A DNA stretch of 50,377 nucleotides from Chlorogloea sp. CCALA 695 (GTDB lineage: Bacteria > Cyanobacteriota > Cyanobacteriia > Cyanobacteriales > Chroococcidiopsidaceae), in assembly GCF_003003885.1 (NCBI RefSeq), contig NZ_PVWN01000029.1, forward strand, positions 1 through 50,377. Direction: 5' to 3'. Positions 42,724 through 50,377 of this stretch are shown in pieces. Every line of letters starts with the position of its first letter. Position 1 is the first letter of the stretch. The notes beneath the pieces were generated by a model. That model was not told the DNA's origin. It made no database searches and saw nothing but the letters and a program-made list of their open reading frames with translations. The position numbers and the translations under genes were made by a program.

Positions 42724-42793
42724 CAGGCTAAAACGTCTGGATTAATAATAATCATTCATTACTCTAATCGTTCAATTTAATAAGGAAGTTTTT

Positions 42794-43729
42794 ATGAAAC
42801 GCAAACGCTCTTTACCTTGGATTCATCGCTGGTCGCGTCCCCTAATGGCAGGAATTGCCAGTGTGGGCGCTGCTGTTACGGGTTATCTAGCTATTGTTAA
42901 GCTAACCGGAAATTCTACTGCCTGCCCAACTAATGGCTGCGATCTGGTACTTTCCAGCCCCTATGCCACAGTTTTTGGTCTACCCCTTGCCCTGTTCGGC
43001 TTCCTCGCTTATGCCAGCATGATTGTTTTTGCCCTCGCTCCCCTACTTGTCAATTCATCAAAGCAAGTGCAATTGCGTTCTAACTTAGAGAATTGGACAG
43101 GGTTATTGCTAGTTGCCGGGGGAACTGCCATGACGGTTTTTAGCGGGTACTTGATGTATCTACTAGCTTTTAAAATTCAAGTAGTTTGTATTTACTGCGT
43201 GGGTTCGGCTTTATTATCAGCCACCCTGTTTACGCTGGCGCTAATCGGTCGAGAGTGGCAGGACATTGGACAACTCTTTTTTACAGCAATCGTGGTGGGA
43301 ATGCTGGTACTGATTGGTACAACAGGTATTTATGCTGGTGTCAACAACCCCGCCCTTGCCGACCGCTCTACCCCTGGAGAGTCTGGCTTGCCAATTACCA
43401 CGGCTTCAGGTACAGCCGAAATTGCTTTAGCAAAGCATCTCAAACAGGTGGAAGCTAAAATGTACGGAGCTTTTTGGTGTCCTCATTGCCACGAGCAGAA
43501 ACAGCTTTTTGGTCAGGAAGCGTCCCAGTCGATTAATTACATCGAGTGTGACCCCAAGGGTAAAAAGCCTCAGCCCGAACTTTGCGAAGCTGCCAAGATA
43601 GAAAGCTTTCCTACTTGGAAAATCAAAGGTAAATCTGTTTCTGGTACGCAATCATTGGAGGAACTGGCTGCTATGTCCGGCTACCAGGGAGCGCGTAACT
43701 TTCGCAATTCTATAATTTCTACCCGCTAA
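42794..43729 (+). CDS. VKOR-thioredoxin fusion (oxidative disulfide formation)
   Basis: 311 residues. Four to five helices of a vitamin K epoxide reductase domain carry the loop pair Cys44/Cys49 (ACPTNGCD) and the active-site CIYC (about 132-135), which passes electrons to quinone. A C-terminal exported thioredoxin domain has FWCPHCHEQK (about 229-232). This is the standard cyanobacterial fusion. It introduces disulfides into periplasmic and lumenal proteins. AAGGAAG precedes ATG 42794. It follows ziaA by 70 bp on the same strand and may be co-transcribed, perhaps to keep Cys-bearing envelope proteins folded under metal stress (inferred). Confidence 0.9.
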   Translation: MKRKRSLPWIHRWSRPLMAGIASVGAAVTGYLAIVKLTGNSTACPTNGCDLVLSSPYATVFGLPLALFGFLAYASMIVFALAPLLVNSSKQVQLRSNLENWTGLLLVAGGTAMTVFSGYLMYLLAFKIQVVCIYCVGSALLSATLFTLALIGREWQDIGQLFFTAIVVGMLVLIGTTGIYAGVNNPALADRSTPGESGLPITTASGTAEIALAKHLKQVEAKMYGAFWCPHCHEQKQLFGQEASQSINYIECDPKGKKPQPELCEAAKIESFPTWKIKGKSVSGTQSLEELAAMSGYQGARNFRNSIISTR

Positions 43730-43853
43730 TTTCCGGGAAGTAATATCTATGCTAGGTTCTGTTTACAATGTCGAGCTAAGACTGACAGGGCTGTAATGTG
43801 AAAAGTAGGATACGCTACAACCTATCATTCAATCGTACACTTAGTTTTTTTGT

Positions 43854-43895
43854 CCCATATCGCTGATTACTGCCTCAAGTTATCAGCGATGTGGG
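43854..43895. repeat. 14-bp hairpin over the 3' end of ynfA
   Basis: Arms CCCATATCGCTGAT (43854-43867) and ATCAGCGATGTGGG (43882-43895) pair with one mismatch. The arm includes the ynfA stop. Seven T lie on the wrong side for a terminator in either direction. Confidence 0.6.
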
Positions 43896-44206
43896 CTGAA
43901 CAAGATCGTGATTGTTCCTACTAGCGAAAATGTAACGCCAAGCAAGTCCCACTTATCTGGCTTAACACCTTCAGCTAGCCACAACCAGAACAGGGATGAG
44001 AGGATGTAGAACCCACCGTAGGCAGCGTATACCCTGCCAGCGTTTGAAGCATCTACCTTTGTAAGAGCAAAAGCAAAGATAATCAGGGCAGAGACACCTG
44101 GAATAATCCAAAATACGCTTTTGTCAAGTCTCAACCACGCCCAAAAAGCGTAGCACCCAGAAATTTCTCCCAAAGCGGCAAGTAAGAAGAAAAAAAATGT
44201 TTGCAT
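43883..44206 (-). CDS. ynfA: YnfA/UPF0060 family small membrane protein
   Basis: 107 residues from ATG 44206 (TTG 44212 is an alternative). Four helices: [58 protein letters not shown] and [16 protein letters not shown], with the family motif KPDKWD. It belongs to the drug/metabolite transporter-like group. Function is not established; an efflux role has been proposed for the E. coli protein. It is head to head with the short CDF gene, the two ATGs being about 10 bp apart. Confidence 0.88.
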   Translation of the reverse strand: MQTFFFFLLAALGEISGCYAFWAWLRLDKSVFWIIPGVSALIIFAFALTKVDASNAGRVYAAYGGFYILSSLFWLWLAEGVKPDKWDLLGVTFSLVGTITILFSPHR

Positions 44207-44216
44207 ATTCAACTTG

Positions 44217-44867
44217 ATGTTTAAAGCGAATAACTTAAAACCTTACACACAAAATACACCAAAGATACAACTCCTTTGGATGATCTTGGGATTGCGGATT
44301 GTCTTTTTCCTGCTTGAGGTGGGAGTTGGTATCTGGAGCCACAGTTTATCTCTTTTAGCAGGGGCAGGACACTTATTTTCAGACCTATTGACTCTGGGGT
44401 TGACTTTAGTAGCCGCATTGTTAGTTCAGCGTCAGCCGCAGAAGCAGTCTGCTTGGAAATACAAGCGGCTCGAAGCCTGGGTAGCGTCATTCAATGGAGC
44501 TAGTTTAGGCGTGATCTCCCTCCTGATTGCCTGGGAAGCTGTAAAGCACCTACAAAACCCAGAACCTATATCAGGCTTACCCGTGTTGCTTGTAGCAGGA
44601 TTAAGCTTAGTCCTTAACGGATTGAGTGTTCAATTACTGCACCCACATAGCCATCATGACTTAAATTTTCGAGCAGTTCTTTTACACGGAGTTGCTGATG
44701 CTGCTAGTTCCATCAGCGTGATTCTTACTGCCTTAGCTGTTTACTTTTTTAACTGGTTCTGGGCAGATGCGGCGGCTAGCCTACTGGTTGCTTTGCTCAT
44801 TGGCATAAGTGCTATCTCTCTAGTCAAAGATGGTTGGCAGGTTTTGAGGAATGCGTCAACTTGCTAG
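44217..44867 (+). CDS. Short cation diffusion facilitator lacking the cytoplasmic domain
   Basis: 216 residues from ATG 44217, with six membrane helices only. Metal motifs are [10 protein letters not shown] (His52, Asp56) and HGVADAASS (H-x3-D). A His-rich loop [12 protein letters not shown] lies between helices four and five. The reading ends NASTC right after helix six, where ordinary CDF exporters carry ~90 more cytoplasmic residues. No continuation was found in other frames. CDF proteins without this domain are known elsewhere, so it may be functional. Divergent from ynfA. Confidence 0.78.
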   Translation: MFKANNLKPYTQNTPKIQLLWMILGLRIVFFLLEVGVGIWSHSLSLLAGAGHLFSDLLTLGLTLVAALLVQRQPQKQSAWKYKRLEAWVASFNGASLGVISLLIAWEAVKHLQNPEPISGLPVLLVAGLSLVLNGLSVQLLHPHSHHDLNFRAVLLHGVADAASSISVILTALAVYFFNWFWADAAASLLVALLIGISAISLVKDGWQVLRNASTC

Positions 44868-44934
44868 TATCAGGAGGATATTCTTGGTTAGTACACTCAT
44901 CAGCCTAAAGACGACGCTTACTGATAGAGATTTA

Positions 44935-45714
44935 CTACTGTTGAATTTGTTGAATAAAGCTCAGAGTTTGCTGATAGCCCTCTTGTTCGCCTTGTTTGGC
45001 AAAGAGTTTGGCTGCTTGGTGCAAGTCGGATAAAGCTGCCTGCTTGTTTCCTGTCTGGGCGTAAAGGAGTCCTCTATTGCCATAGGCTTCCGCTAGATCG
45101 GGTTTGAGGCGTAAAGCGTAATTGTAATCAGAAATTGCTCCAGTAGCATCACCTATTTCACTTCGAGCTTTACCCCGATTGTAGTAAGCATCAGTATATT
45201 TGGGATTGAGCTTGATGACTTGATCTAAATCAGCAACTGCCTTCTGCATATTTCCTAATGAAGCGTATGCAATTGCTCGATTGTTGTAAGCATCAGTATA
45301 GTTAGGATTAAACCCAATAGCTTGATTTAGGTCAGCAATCGCTCCTGAAAAGTTCCCGATATCAGTACGGGCTTCGCCTCGATTGTAATAAGCCTGAGCA
45401 GAATTAGGTTGAAGTTTTAAAGCTTGCTCGAAATCAGCGATCGCGCGGTTAAGTTGCTCTAAGTCATGATATGCTTTGCCTCGACTAATGTAAGCAACTG
45501 TCAGTTTAGGATTAGCATTAATTGCTTGAGTGTAGTCTGCGATTGCTCCAGCGTAATCTCCTTGCTTTACTTTATCTAAACCTCGATTCAGGTAATTTAC
45601 AGCTTGAGTTTGAACCTTAGATGGTAGCTGTGTTTGAGCAAAGGTAGCAGGAGCCATTACTCCTATTAGAATAGTGGCTCCGCAAATAGTAATAGTTTTA
45701 TGAATTAATTTCAT
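44935..45714 (-). CDS. Exported TPR-repeat protein
   Basis: 259 residues. A signal peptide (about 1-26, ATFA-QT) precedes about six tetratricopeptide repeats (for example AYYNRGEARTDIGNFSGAIA, AYNNRAIAYASLGNMQKAVA, AYYNRGKARSEIGDATGAIS). TPRs mediate protein contacts in the periplasm. No enzyme domain is present and the partner is unknown. It faces the short CDF gene tail to tail (67 bp). Confidence 0.85.
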   Translation of the reverse strand: MKLIHKTITICGATILIGVMAPATFAQTQLPSKVQTQAVNYLNRGLDKVKQGDYAGAIADYTQAINANPKLTVAYISRGKAYHDLEQLNRAIADFEQALKLQPNSAQAYYNRGEARTDIGNFSGAIADLNQAIGFNPNYTDAYNNRAIAYASLGNMQKAVADLDQVIKLNPKYTDAYYNRGKARSEIGDATGAISDYNYALRLKPDLAEAYGNRGLLYAQTGNKQAALSDLHQAAKLFAKQGEQEGYQQTLSFIQQIQQ

Positions 45715-46001
45715 AGCTTTAATTTCTTTATCTTTAATTCCATTATGAATAACTACTCGTATAGTTGCCTTAAAGTCAGTTATGTTGATACTTTCTATCC
45801 CAGTGTATCCATCGACCTTATACCAAAACGCTTAGGTCGTAGCAGATTCAAACTTTGGAAACGTTGTTCTAAAGCTTTCCCCTTGCCTGAATGCAACCTC
45901 GGTAAATTTCACGCCGGAATTGTTAGAGCTTGCTGTACTTGAGAACAGCTTCTGAGTATTAGTGAGTATTTATTTAGCAGGTATTACTCACTAAATAAAA
46001 C
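45715..46001. other. Gap between the TPR gene and the phosphatase terminator
   Basis: A plus-strand reading 45745-45942 (ending KFHAGIVRACCT) has no recognised family and is probably a relic. An inverted repeat TAGTGAGTA / TACTCACTA lies at about 45960-45993. Confidence 0.4.
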
Positions 46002-46023
46002 TTGCCCTCTTTGTAGAGGGCAA
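46002..46023 (-). terminator. Terminator of the phosphatase-family gene
   Basis: 9-bp perfect stem (TTGCCCTCT / AGAGGGCAA) with a 4-nt loop. On the minus strand it is followed by GTTTTATTT. It lies 44 bp past the stop. Confidence 0.8.
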
Positions 46024-46066
46024 AGATAGCAGCGATCGCTTTCGCTACTACAAGTTTTATGTGCAA

Positions 46067-47890
46067 TTAGGGAAGCCGCCAACTTTTGTCAACGTAACGC
46101 TGATTGTCTACCTCTGTTACTTGGATAGCAGCTTTATAACGACCTTGATTAGCTTTGGTAGTAAAAACGCGAGTTTTTACGGGTACATACCTTTCATTAG
46201 GACCGCCCTTCAAACCCTCCAATAGTACGCGACCGTCAAAACTCTCATTGGTATTAATGCCCTTAATAGCCAGAATTGTTGGGGTGATATCTACGTTACT
46301 AGCAGGTACTCTAACTTCAACCCCACGTTTAAAATCGACTCCCCAAGCAAAAAATGTGTTACGGACATTCCAGGGACTCATACTACCATGTCCGCTAGCG
46401 TTAGTCGTAAGCGAACCTGTTGCGCCGCTAGTATTAGTGAAGTCTGTTCCTGGTACACCAAAAGCATTTTTATCGGATGTCCAAGGGAAAGTAAAGAGGA
46501 TATCAGGGCCGCGCTCTGAGTTGAATTCGTGGATAAGTTCTAGGGAGAAAGTACCTGCAACGGAACCTTCAGCATTAGTTATTCTTCGATTTTCTGGACG
46601 CGAACGCTCCGATGTATTTTGGCGATCGCTGCTTGGTTTGTTACCTGCCGTAAAGATGACACCAGCCCAGCTTTGAGCTTGCAAAAACTTTACAGTTTCT
46701 TTAATTCGTTTTGGGTCGCGGTTCTTAACGTGCAAAAGAATTGCTTGCCCGCTACTGGCTACAACTACATCATCGGAATCAGGTCCAGCCTTTAGTCCTG
46801 CATTAATTAACTCTTGGTTAACATTAAGGGCAAAGGTTTCCAGGCTGAAACCATGATCTGAGATAACGAAGATATCAGTTTTATCTTCTAATCCTAAAGA
46901 TTTGAGCTTCTCAAGCACAAGTCCTATGTTACGGTCATCGTTGCGGATTGTATTAATTGATTCTGGAGAACCAGAACCAGTGGCGTGTTGAGTATGGTCT
47001 GGTTCCGTCAGCCAGTTGAGTATGACATCAGGTTTTAGTTCAGGGATTACGTATTCACGCAACACTTCCTCAGTCCAATCCACGGACTCATTGTACTGAT
47101 CGTCAGCATCTCCATCCTTGATTGGAGCAGCACCAAAGCGAGTGAGAATTGTATCGTTGACGTTAGAGGGAAATGCAACCAGCTTGTTAGGTTCAAAGTC
47201 TCCATTAATCAAAACCCCAACTCCATTTACGGCTCTAGGGTTGAGTAATAATGCACTACCTGTTGAGCCAGAACTAACGGCGGCGAGTTGCATTCCGTTT
47301 TCTTGGAGTGTTTCGCCCAAGCTTTTTACTAGAACCATGCGTCCGCCCGTGACTTCATCAAGTCTGAGCAGATTTTTGTATTCTCCTGTACTAAAGGCGC
47401 GGGTCGGATTTACCTCCGGCACATATATAGAGTTGCTCACAATGCCATTTGTGCCTGGATAGTAACCCGTACCAATAGCTGTAGCGTTAACACGAGTGAC
47501 TGTAGGAAAAACAGCGTGTCCGTTGACATAGTTTACTCCCTCGGCGCGGAGGCGAAAGAGGTTTGGGGTGTCTTTAGGGTTAATCGAATCAGGGCGTAGA
47601 CCATCCAAAATGAAAACTATAATTAAACGCGCTCGACCTGGTAGCGCTTTTGTTTCTACTCGACCTTGGCTTGGATTAGCGATTGTCTTCTCTAGTTTTA
47701 GTAGAGAATGACCGAACACGCTAATTGCTACGACGGATACTCCGATTACTGCCTGTCTGAGAAATCCACGCCGAGTCAAAAAATGTTTCTGCACTTTCTG
47801 CACAGTTTCACTCTGGTTATGCTTTGTGCATCTTAAAGTTTCATTGCACTGTCGATTGTCCTGTAATTTATTCTTCATGGATGTACTCAC
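46067..47890 (-). CDS. Tat-exported alkaline-phosphatase-superfamily protein (nucleotide pyrophosphatase/phosphodiesterase type)
   Basis: 607 residues. A twin-arginine signal (TRRGFLRQAVIGVSVVAIS, Arg40-Arg41) precedes a metal-phosphoesterase core: VFILDGLRPDSI (first Asp), FPTVTRVNATAIGTG (nucleophile Thr near 128), NWLTEPDHTQHATG (Asp, His), IFVISDHGFS (Asp-His) and ASGHGSMSP (last His). This is the ligand set of type I phosphodiesterase/nucleotide pyrophosphatases. It likely releases phosphate or nucleoside monophosphate outside the inner membrane. A terminator follows and the gene stands alone. Confidence 0.88.
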   Translation of the reverse strand: MSTSMKNKLQDNRQCNETLRCTKHNQSETVQKVQKHFLTRRGFLRQAVIGVSVVAISVFGHSLLKLEKTIANPSQGRVETKALPGRARLIIVFILDGLRPDSINPKDTPNLFRLRAEGVNYVNGHAVFPTVTRVNATAIGTGYYPGTNGIVSNSIYVPEVNPTRAFSTGEYKNLLRLDEVTGGRMVLVKSLGETLQENGMQLAAVSSGSTGSALLLNPRAVNGVGVLINGDFEPNKLVAFPSNVNDTILTRFGAAPIKDGDADDQYNESVDWTEEVLREYVIPELKPDVILNWLTEPDHTQHATGSGSPESINTIRNDDRNIGLVLEKLKSLGLEDKTDIFVISDHGFSLETFALNVNQELINAGLKAGPDSDDVVVASSGQAILLHVKNRDPKRIKETVKFLQAQSWAGVIFTAGNKPSSDRQNTSERSRPENRRITNAEGSVAGTFSLELIHEFNSERGPDILFTFPWTSDKNAFGVPGTDFTNTSGATGSLTTNASGHGSMSPWNVRNTFFAWGVDFKRGVEVRVPASNVDITPTILAIKGINTNESFDGRVLLEGLKGGPNERYVPVKTRVFTTKANQGRYKAAIQVTEVDNQRYVDKSWRLP

Positions 47891-48096
47891 TCCTTTATTT
47901 CCGTCGTGTTTTTAAGTAGCTTAAAATCAACAATCATTCCTACGGCTAGCAAAGTCGAAATCTTGCTAAATGCTTAGGACAGAGCGAACTAGACAGATGA
48001 CATCAAAATTGATATTTTTTGTCTGACCAAAACGTCTTTTAGGCTTTTTATAGGCAGACTTAGCTTATTAGATGCTCATCAAGCTCTGAAAAAGGT

Positions 48097-48582
48097 TTGA
48101 TTAATTTCAAGTTAAGAGATGTCGGGGGACAGGTATTGGTCTACGGGAAAGGCGGTAAAACACGGGCAATTAAGCTACCATGCTCACTTTGGCAGGAATT
48201 GCAATCAATGTGGGGTGATGTGGCAATTGGTGAACCAGTGTTTACTAGCCGCAAGAAAAAGGGGCATTTGAAGGAAATGCAGGTCAATCGCATTGTCAAA
48301 GCTGTGGCGAAAAGAGTGCCAGGGTTAGAGGCGGCTGTAGCTAAAACTGTATCACCCCACTGGCTACGTCCTGCTCATGCAAGTTATGCAATGGATCGCG
48401 GCGCTCTGGTTCACTTGGTCAAGGAAACGCCGGGTCATGCCAACATTGCCACTACAGGGCGCTACCTTCATGCGCGACCTACTGATAGCTCTAGTCTGTA
48501 CTTAGAATCACGAGAGCCTCCAATCAAAATTAAAAAAGCCTGCAATCATGGAAGTCCCCTGACTACTGCATACTATGAATAG
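48097..48582 (+). pseudogene. Tyrosine recombinase, C-terminal catalytic fragment
   Basis: About 160 codons: VLVYGKGGKTRAIKLP, VSPHWLRPAHASYAMDRGAL (H-x-x-R), GHANIATTGRYLHARPTDSS (His and catalytic Tyr). The first catalytic Arg and the DNA-binding N-terminus are missing. The apparent TTG start is an artefact of truncation. It is a different subfamily from the recombinase pieces at 1-368 and 1330-1706. Confidence 0.75.
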
Positions 48583-48737
48583 GCGGGGAGAAGAAGCACT
48601 GACGTAGGGCAGCAAGTAGGTTACAGTTACATAAGCAGATGTAGGCGATCGCGCATTCTAAAGGGTTATTATATAAGCCTTACCTGTTACAGTTGAAAGT
48701 TTTTAGGTTAATTTAAAGTATTGTCGGTAGATTAGCT

Positions 48738-48986
48738 ATGAGTGTTGTCATCTCAGACGAAATCCTGCAAGCAACTGGACTTACCCCAGACCAGTTCAAT
48801 CAAGAGATTGCATTGCACCTGTTCCAAACAGGTTATTTAACATTAGGCTACGCTAGTAAGTTAGCGGATATACCTGTTAATGCTTTTCGCCAACTGCTCA
48901 AGCAGCGAAATATTCCGTTATACTCCTACGATGTTGAAGATTTGGAACTAGATTTGAAGAACTTGCGGGAACTAGGTCGATTGTGA
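48738..48986 (+). CDS. UPF0175-family protein, antitoxin partner
   Basis: 82 residues: ILQATGLTPDQFNQEIALHL, FQTGYLTLGYASKLADIPVN and FRQLLKQRNIPLYSYDVEDL, the typical UPF0175 pattern with a helix-turn-helix-like middle. These proteins are paired with DUF3368 PIN-type genes in cyanobacteria and act as presumed antitoxins. It overlaps the next gene by 4 bp (GTGA), so expression is coupled. Confidence 0.85.
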   Translation: MSVVISDEILQATGLTPDQFNQEIALHLFQTGYLTLGYASKLADIPVNAFRQLLKQRNIPLYSYDVEDLELDLKNLRELGRL

Positions 48987-49477
48987 TTGTTATTAGCGAT
49001 ACGTCAGCAATCACTAACTTAGCAGCAATCTACCACTTGCAACTTCTACCTCAACTTTACAATCAAGTCACGATTCCAGAAGCGGTGTATCGAGAACTTG
49101 CAGATATTGCTCCTCCCGTTCCTGGAACCCTTGAAGTTCAAGCGGCTACTTGGCTAGAAGTTAGGCAAGTGATTAATTATCGAGTTGTTAAACGTTTGAT
49201 TGATGAGGCGAGGTTAGATCCTGGAGAGTCTAAGGCAATTGCTCTTGCGTTAGAGCTTGATGCAGATTTGCTATTAATTGATGAGCGTCGTGGTAGAGCA
49301 GAGGCTGACCGTTTGGGAGTAAAGATTACTGGATTGCTGGGCATATTGGTTGAAGCAAAGCAGAAGAATCTGATCTTTGCTGTAAAACCTTTGATGGATG
49401 CTCTGATTGCCACATCAGAGTTTAGAGTATCTCTAACTTTGTACAAGCAGATTTTGAATATAGTAGATGAAACCTAA
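48983..49477 (+). CDS. DUF3368 PIN-domain-like toxin
   Basis: 164 residues from GTG 48983. PIN-like acidic residues are VISDTSAITNLAA (Asp6), a central DPGESKAIALALELDADLLL (Glu and Asp) and IDERRGRAEA. DUF3368 proteins are predicted ribonucleases of type II toxin-antitoxin systems. The UPF0175 partner directly upstream supports this. It may stabilise the island or plasmid. Confidence 0.85.
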   Translation: MIVISDTSAITNLAAIYHLQLLPQLYNQVTIPEAVYRELADIAPPVPGTLEVQAATWLEVRQVINYRVVKRLIDEARLDPGESKAIALALELDADLLLIDERRGRAEADRLGVKITGLLGILVEAKQKNLIFAVKPLMDALIATSEFRVSLTLYKQILNIVDET

Positions 49478-49534
49478 TCGCACCGCTTTCGGCATGAAAT
49501 TGGCACAAGTAATACCCGTAAAGGAGTTTATTCA

Positions 49535-49636
49535 ATGTATGGAAAGGAGTTGATGGGGATTAAAAGTGATAGAGTCTACGGACGCTACACCCAAGGAGCG
49601 CTAAAACAAGCTGCTGCTACAGCTTATTTGCGTTGA
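49535..49636 (+). CDS. Possible 33-residue protein
   Basis: ATG 49535 has AAGGAG eight bases upstream. The reading MYGKELMGIKSDRVYGRYTQ followed by GALKQAAATAYLR ends at TGA 49634-49636, overlapping the end of the opposite gene by 20 bp. No family is recognised. The ribosome site is the only support. Confidence 0.3.
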   Translation: MYGKELMGIKSDRVYGRYTQGALKQAAATAYLR

Positions 49637-50288
49637 TAATTTTGTTCGTTGCTTCAACTAAGTCATCGGCAATTACATCCGGCTGTGGGTAAATAGATAA
49701 GTATTCTTGCTCCGATTTTGTAATAAAAGCAGTTTTTAAATTAGCGTGAGCAGCACCTTGAATATCCCAAGCATGAGCCGCTACTAGCCATAAATCACCA
49801 TTAGCATCTTGTTTAGGCATAGCGTAGACATCGGCATGAGGTTTAGTTTTGGCGATCGCGTCACAAGAAAAAATGCTACTAAAGTAATCAATCGCCTTAG
49901 CACGTTCTAATAGCTGGCGCGTCGAATGTTCGCTACCATTAGTTAGAGCAACTATGCGCCAACCAGCATCAATTAAGTTTTGAAACGCTGGCAAAGCTTC
50001 TGGTTGCAACTGGAGTTCGCTAAGTGATGCGATCGCTTTTTCTAATTGCGTTTTACCTGCCGTAATCCCTAGGAGCTTCATTGTTCGAGGTAATTCGGCG
50101 GTTAGCACTTCTATTAATGGTTGATAGCTGCCTGCATAAGAAAGTGCAAAAGCATCTCGCAAAGATAGAGCAAACCAAAGTTCGAGACTGTGAGCAGGCG
50201 CGACCAAACTTATCAAGCTCTGGCGCGGTTTTTCTAAACTAAAGCAAGTACCAATAATATCGAAAGCTACAGTACCTTTAGTTGCCAT
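49617..50288 (-). CDS. HAD-superfamily hydrolase, L-2-haloacid dehalogenase-like
   Basis: 223 residues. The Rossmann core has VAFDIIGTCFSL (nucleophile Asp9, motif I), VALTNGSEHSTRQ (motif II), AKTKPHADVYAMP (Lys, motif III) and WLVAAHAWDIQGAAHA (motif IV, Asp). The order follows type II haloacid dehalogenases, which replace halogen by OH through an aspartyl ester. Motif I reads DIIGT where many have DVNET or DAYGT. Substrate unknown; a phosphatase role is possible. It is intact and alone at the window end. Confidence 0.83.
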   Translation of the reverse strand: MATKGTVAFDIIGTCFSLEKPRQSLISLVAPAHSLELWFALSLRDAFALSYAGSYQPLIEVLTAELPRTMKLLGITAGKTQLEKAIASLSELQLQPEALPAFQNLIDAGWRIVALTNGSEHSTRQLLERAKAIDYFSSIFSCDAIAKTKPHADVYAMPKQDANGDLWLVAAHAWDIQGAAHANLKTAFITKSEQEYLSIYPQPDVIADDLVEATNKIINANKL

Positions 50289-50377
50289 TTAGAAGATATG
50301 GTAAATGTCAGTATTGTGCCATGCGATCGCACTTGCTGTACCTCCAGGTTTGAATAGTTTTATAAGAGTAAGCTGAA

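Noticed and set aside
43854-43895. Hairpin behind ynfA as a terminator
   Set aside because: The T-run lies on the side that would not terminate either neighbouring transcript.
45745-45942. 65-codon plus-strand reading
   Set aside because: No ribosome site, no recognised family, composition like a shadow or relic.
1-50377. CRISPR array, tRNA or rRNA genes
   Set aside because: No regularly spaced repeats of suitable length and no tRNA-like cloverleaf or rRNA sequence were noticed by eye; a covariance-model search was not possible.

Overview
The window reads as cyanobacterial accessory DNA. Evidence: frequent HIP1 octamers (GCGATCGC, for example near 19311, 32766, 37119, 46031 and 49852), cyanobacterium-specific families (SLH-domain iron-uptake porin, DUF2808 proteins, the PcxA/CemA proton-extrusion protein, an RppA/RppB-type two-component pair, a ZiaR/ZiaA-type pair, a VKOR-thioredoxin fusion), and many decayed insertion sequences. 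A filamentous or Chroococcidiopsis-like cyanobacterium is plausible, but the species cannot be fixed from the sequence. The IS load and the integrase fragments at both ends fit a genomic island or a large plasmid.

Layout. 1-1.9 kb: two broken tyrosine-recombinase halves, a dimeric alpha-beta barrel protein, a Nif11-domain peptide and a transaldolase stub. 1.9-4.1 kb: a glycogen-debranching-type glucosidase. 4.4-8.1 kb: a mercury block, with merR, merF, a CopZ-like Fe-S metallochaperone and a merT-merP fusion leftwards, and a vicinal-Cys membrane protein and a MerA-like flavoenzyme rightwards. 8.1-11.4 kb: a frameshifted arsH, a membrane protein and an IS701-type element. 11.5-13.2 kb: a CadD-type exporter divergent from a peroxiredoxin fused to a cold-shock domain. 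13.2-16.3 kb: two decayed IS1 elements around a HupE/UreJ protein with an EF-hand loop. 16.3-17.7 kb: a second MerR regulator divergent from a small exported Cys/Met-rich protein. 17.7-20.7 kb: IS and group II intron debris and an M23 peptidase.

20.7-38.7 kb holds the main metal-efflux region: a porin, an RppB/RppA-type kinase and regulator, PcxA, a CDF exporter, a cell-wall amidase, an RND pump with its adaptor, a divergent TolC-like channel, and four DUF2808 genes or fragments. Seven copies of a direct repeat (sense strand ATTTCA-N5-RTTTCA, repeat period 11 bp) lie here. Six are upstream of the porin, three DUF2808 genes, pcxA and the adaptor-pump operon; the seventh faces the TolC-like gene. 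All have the same orientation relative to the gene, and most are followed at a fixed distance by a TAAT-ending -10-like element. This looks like an undescribed OmpR-family regulon and is the strongest finding.

39-45.7 kb: a membrane-anchored exported protein, ZiaR/ZiaA with a central operator, VKOR-Trx, YnfA head to head with a short CDF protein, and a TPR protein. 46-50.3 kb: a Tat-exported phosphodiesterase-type enzyme, another recombinase fragment, a UPF0175/DUF3368 toxin-antitoxin pair and a haloacid-dehalogenase-like enzyme.

Taken together, the genes cover metal and metalloid sensing (MerR twice, ArsR/SmtB, a two-component system), entry or exit through the outer membrane (porin, TolC), export across the inner membrane (RND, two CDFs, CadD, P-type ATPase), mercury uptake and reduction, and envelope or redox maintenance (VKOR, peroxiredoxin, amidase, M23).
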